Source of the DNA: Roseburia zhanii | GTDB taxonomy: Bacteria > Bacillota > Clostridia > Lachnospirales > Lachnospiraceae | Direction: 5' to 3' | Assembly: GCF_014287635.1 (NCBI RefSeq) | Contig: NZ_JACOPH010000001.1 | Coordinates: 558,001-622,000 of the forward strand | Length of the DNA stretch: 64,000 bases | Part shown: one piece after another, positions 61,252 through 64,000 of the stretch | Layout of the letters: each line of letters begins with the position of its first letter | Position numbering within the stretch: the stretch's first letter is position 1 | Notes under the pieces: generated by a model | The model's database searches: none | The model's input: the letters and a program-made list of their open reading frames with translations, nothing else | What the model was told of the DNA's origin: nothing | Made by a program: the position numbers and the translations under genes

Positions 61252-61896
61252 ATGGCAAAAACAATTCGTGTGGAACATATTTCAAAACAGTTTCAAAAGA
61301 CAACTGTTTTAGAGGATGTTTCGCTGGTATGTGAAAGTGGAAAGATTTATGGGATCGTGGGTTATAATGGTTCTGGAAAATCTGTTTTATTTAAATGTAT
61401 CTGCGGATTTTATCCAGTGGATACTGGGGAGATATATGTGCGTGAAAAACAGATAGGACAGGATGGCAGCATGATCGAAAATACAGGTGTGATCATTGAA
61501 GAACCGGCATTTTTAAAACAATACAGCGGAATGTGGAACTTAGAACTATTGTGGATATTAAATCATAAGATGGATAAGATGCATTTACAGCAGGTCATGC
61601 GGGAGGTAGGATTGGATTCGATGAACAAAAAACCGGTCGGCAAGTATTCTCTTGGCATGAAGCAGCGGCTTGCGATTGCACAAGCGGTTATGGAAGGACA
61701 GGATATCCTGATCTTAGATGAGCCGATGAACGGACTGGATAAAGATGGAGTGGCACAGATGAGGGAACTTTTTTTGAAATTAAAAGAAGAAGGAAAGACA
61801 CTTCTTTTTGCAAGCCATAACAGAGAGGACATTGAGGTGCTCTGTGATGAAGTGTATGAAATGAATAAGGGAAGGTTGCAGAAGATATCTGGATGA
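61252..61896 (+). CDS. ABC transporter ATP-binding protein
   Basis: A 214-residue ATPase: Walker A GYNGSGKSV, signature YSLGMKQRLAIA (a variant of LSGGQ common in bacitracin/lantibiotic-type exporters), Walker B ILILDEPMNGLD and H-loop FASHNRED. GGGAGCAG precedes the ATG. It energises the two permeases upstream. Its 3' end (last 26 codons) is duplicated at 63871-63951. Confidence 0.9.
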   Translation: MAKTIRVEHISKQFQKTTVLEDVSLVCESGKIYGIVGYNGSGKSVLFKCICGFYPVDTGEIYVREKQIGQDGSMIENTGVIIEEPAFLKQYSGMWNLELLWILNHKMDKMHLQQVMREVGLDSMNKKPVGKYSLGMKQRLAIAQAVMEGQDILILDEPMNGLDKDGVAQMRELFLKLKEEGKTLLFASHNREDIEVLCDEVYEMNKGRLQKISG

Positions 61897-62170
61897 AAAA
61901 CAAGAGATAATCTGAAAAAACTTAGTATCGGATATGTCATTTTAGTGCTTGGTTTTGTATTTGGACTGCAGAGCAATCCTTATCTGATCTATGGTTTACT
62001 TCCTAAGGTAAAAATGTTAGGGATGATCGGAGAAGCTGCATATGATTTTTTCGTTGCCATTTTTGCTTTTATATAATGGAAAAAGTAGAAAAATGGGAAA
62101 AGCAGAAAAGATGCTTTGTTATTGGGGTTATCCGTTGCATTTGATGATTTTAAACAGTATCGATATTTGA
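61893..62170 (+). pseudogene. TraX-like membrane protein pseudogene
   Basis: Translation of the region gives pieces resembling a TraX-family acyltransferase-like protein: an SNPYLIYGLLPKV segment, a frame change, then IFSLPFLLLYNGK and a C-terminal YWGYPLHLMILN before the stop at 62168-62170. The start overlapping the ATPase stop runs into TAA after five codons. The family is inferred from the pattern FxLPLLLYNG...YYPLHL and is uncertain. Confidence 0.5.
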
Positions 62171-62208
62171 ATTATATCACTCAATCGTTGGATAGGAGAA
62201 AACATTTA

Positions 62209-62541
62209 ATGAAAAAAAGTATAGTTATTCATTTGTTCTTATGTATTATTGCCTCTGTATATCTTCCGGTTATTTATATCGCAGATCAATATGCAGTACA
62301 CGAGTACCAGTTTACATATTTGTATTTGGTTAAAGTTATTGCTGCTATAGTTTTTGGTGGATTATTTTGTATGGATCAACATAGCGGAGCAAAAAGTTCG
62401 GGAGATTTGATTTTATTTTTGTGCAGCTTCATTGTAGGCATTGTTGAATGGAATATATTACATGAAATTCCAGTTTACAGTATATTACTGTGTACCTATC
62501 TTGGAGGAAGTGTGATAATAAACCGTAGAAAAAATGGTTAA
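62209..62541 (+). CDS. four-helix small membrane protein (copy 2)
   Basis: A 110-residue paralogue of the protein at 58043-58378, with the same helices and tail (NRRKNG). The upstream sequence (GAATTATAT...TTGGATAGGAGAAAA) is also duplicated. AGGAG lies 10 nt before the ATG at 62209. Unlike copy 1 it follows the TraX-like remnant rather than a PadR-type promoter. Confidence 0.6.
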   Translation: MKKSIVIHLFLCIIASVYLPVIYIADQYAVHEYQFTYLYLVKVIAAIVFGGLFCMDQHSGAKSSGDLILFLCSFIVGIVEWNILHEIPVYSILLCTYLGGSVIINRRKNG

Positions 62542-62565
62542 TATTATAATACGAGGAGATAAGTC

Positions 62566-63861
62566 GTGAAAAAGAAATTATGGATCTGTTGTATGTTTAT
62601 GGCACTTATGTTTATCGTGGGTACAACAGAAGTAAAAGCAGCAAAAGCAGATGATGAATGGAATTATGAAAAGGATGAAAAATTTACAGTAGGTGCATTT
62701 ACATACAGCACTGTTACATCTCTAGATGAAAATGAAATCTGGATTTATAACGTGAAAGTTGACAGATCGAATCCTGAATACAAGATATTAGATATTCCAG
62801 AATTTTTAGATGGAAAGAAAGTAACCCGAATTGGTCTGGGTTCTGTGCTTAAAAAACCGATCCGCTATGAAGTGTGTGATGAATGTTATTGCGGGACTCT
62901 GTTAGGTGGATGTCTGTGTTATCCTGATGGAAATGGTTCAGTTGCAGGCTGGATTGATAAAATTACACTTCCTGAAACAGTAGAAATTATTGAAACTGCA
63001 GCATTTGCCGGCATGAGAAATATAAAGAGTATTGCAATACCATCGAAGGTTACTGTTATTGATGAAGGAGTTTTTAAAAACTGTTCAAATCTTAAAACTG
63101 TAACTATTCCAGATAGTCTGACGGAAATCAATGCAATGGCATTTGAAGGATGTTATAAAATAAAAACAATAAACCAATCCGCACAATATGAAATCAAAGA
63201 TAAATGTGTGATCAGAAAAAAAGATCATGCTTTGGTGTATGTTTTGCCCCAAAAAGGAAAATTAAAAATTCCAAATGGAGTAAAAACCATACAACGGTAT
63301 GCATTTTGTACCTGTACATCATCGGAAGTTACCATTCCTGCATCTGTTACCCATATTGAAGACTATGCATTTCAGTTTATAGAACAGCAATTAAATTGTG
63401 CAATGAAGAAAATAACTGTGGCAAAGAAAAATAGAGTATATGGAAGTGATGGACAGTGTGTTTATAACAAAAAAGAAAAAATATTGGTAGCTGCTGTAGT
63501 GGATAATAAAGGAGAAATCGTTATTTCAGATAAAGTGGAATATCTAAAAGAGGGATATTCTCTGATCAATTTCGATAAATGGGGAATAAGCGGTGGTTCT
63601 TTGAAAAAAGTCGTATTGCCAAAGAAGCTAAAAAAGATAGATGCGTATGCACTAGGTCTGGATGCCGGACTTGGAGCGTCTGAGAAAGTATATTTTACAG
63701 GGGCAAAGCCGCCAAAAGTGAAAAAGAAAAAAGGATACAAAAATGTTTCTTTGCCAGCGCATGTATATGTATCATCAGATTCATTTGCTTCATATAAAAA
63801 ATGGTTAAATAAATGGGTGAAAAAAAGAGATAGAAAATACACGATTTTGTATAAATATTGA
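62566..63861 (+). CDS. secreted BspA-type leucine-rich repeat protein
   Basis: A 431-residue protein with a Sec signal peptide (LWICCMFMALMFIVGTT; cleavage after VKA). Two blocks of LRR_5/BspA repeats are present: ITLPETVEIIETAAFAGM, IAIPSKVTVIDEGVFKNC, VTIPDSLTEINAMAFEGC, then ITVA... and VVLPKKLKKIDAYALGL. The start is GTG with CGAGGAG upstream. BspA repeats mediate binding to surfaces or proteins. No sortase or anchor motif is seen, so it is probably released. A Cys-rich insertion (CDECYCGTLLGGCLC) is unusual. Confidence 0.85.
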   Translation: MKKKLWICCMFMALMFIVGTTEVKAAKADDEWNYEKDEKFTVGAFTYSTVTSLDENEIWIYNVKVDRSNPEYKILDIPEFLDGKKVTRIGLGSVLKKPIRYEVCDECYCGTLLGGCLCYPDGNGSVAGWIDKITLPETVEIIETAAFAGMRNIKSIAIPSKVTVIDEGVFKNCSNLKTVTIPDSLTEINAMAFEGCYKIKTINQSAQYEIKDKCVIRKKDHALVYVLPQKGKLKIPNGVKTIQRYAFCTCTSSEVTIPASVTHIEDYAFQFIEQQLNCAMKKITVAKKNRVYGSDGQCVYNKKEKILVAAVVDNKGEIVISDKVEYLKEGYSLINFDKWGISGGSLKKVVLPKKLKKIDAYALGLDAGLGASEKVYFTGAKPPKVKKKKGYKNVSLPAHVYVSSDSFASYKKWLNKWVKKRDRKYTILYKY

Positions 63862-63870
63862 TTGAGAAGT

Positions 63871-63951
63871 CATAACAGAGAGGACATTGAGGTGCTCTGT
63901 GATGAAGTGTATGAAATGGATAAGGGAAGGTTGCAGAAGATATCTGGATGA
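63871..63951 (+). pseudogene. 3'-terminal duplicate of the ABC ATPase gene
   Basis: The last 26 codons of the ATPase at 61252-61896 recur here with one amino-acid change (MNKG to MDKG), directly after the LRR gene stop and without the rest of the gene. Confidence 0.85.
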
Positions 63952-64000
63952 AAAAATTATCAATTTTTGAATTAAAATGTATTGCAGCGTTCTGTATGGT
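63948..64000 (+). CDS. TraX-like membrane protein (5' part)
   Basis: An ATG overlapping the ATPase-fragment stop (ATGA) opens a frame that runs out of the window: MKKLSIFELKCIAAFCMV. The start resembles TraX-family proteins (LKxIAxxCM before a DH). It corresponds in position to the broken gene after the complete ATPase. Too short for certainty. Confidence 0.4.
   Translation, partial: MKKLSIFELKCIAAFCM

Noticed and set aside
1..64000. tRNA or rRNA genes
   Set aside because: I looked for cloverleaf-like segments and conserved TTCAAATCC-type arms in the intergenic gaps and found none.

Overview
The window looks like a chromosomal segment of a Gram-positive, low-to-moderate GC anaerobe of the Clostridia, most likely Lachnospiraceae (Roseburia / Agathobacter / Eubacterium rectale type). 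The grounds are strong AGGAGG ribosome binding sites, a T-box leader, type III glutamine synthetase, ferredoxin-dependent 2-oxoacid oxidoreductase, the hprK-murB-rapZ-whiA neighbourhood, DUF3793 beside flavodoxin, and BspA-type leucine-rich repeats. The assignment is inference; no rRNA or tRNA gene lies in the window.

Layout. 1-5.8 kb: end of a methionine-type ABC importer (metI, metQ), then an opine-dehydrogenase-family enzyme, an Asp/Glu-racemase-family enzyme, a class I aminotransferase and a rhodanese/TtcA-like fusion. 5.8-8.9 kb: ferrous iron operon feoA-feoA-feoB plus a small Cys-rich protein. 8.9-16.3 kb: an AT-rich accessory island with remnants of a type I restriction system (an in-frame HsdM N-terminus/Fic fusion and a truncated hsdS), a tyrosine recombinase, a large methyltransferase and a convergent TagF-like transferase, and a complete-looking type I toxin-antitoxin locus. 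16.3-28.5 kb: conserved core (HD hydrolase, ftsH, uvrC, hprK, M18 aminopeptidase, murB, rapZ, whiA, lipid kinase, fba). 28.5-32.7 kb: nitrogen assimilation (glnA type III, PII, amt). 32.8-34.4 kb: small metabolic genes. 34.5-40.5 kb: T-box-controlled aspS-gatC-gatA-gatB with a DNA glycosylase. 40.5-54.7 kb: a rod-like inverted-repeat element, a divergent ClpX, DUF genes, flavodoxin, a subtilase, an ABC-F protein, a possible HTH/nuclease-like pair, an rRNA methyltransferase, and a LysR gene divergent from a gamma-delta-alpha-beta 2-oxoacid:ferredoxin oxidoreductase operon. 54.7-64 kb: an amplified, partly decayed accessory block of PadR and membrane-protein modules, an ABC-2 exporter and a leucine-rich-repeat protein.

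How it works together. The core shows an anaerobe that takes up Fe(II), falls back on flavodoxin, couples 2-oxoacid oxidation to ferredoxin, assimilates ammonium through GSIII/PII/Amt, and probably makes Asn-tRNA and Gln-tRNA by amidation. The accessory parts show repeated recombination: gene fusions and truncations, duplicated modules, and several palindromic intergenic elements. Most noteworthy are the type I toxin-antitoxin locus with a LexA-like palindrome between its promoter elements, the HsdM/Fic fusion, a 34-bp palindromic repeat with constant geometry and compensating changes, the ~217-bp rod-like hairpin before clpX, and the 48.3-49.1 kb HTH plus nuclease-like gene pair.
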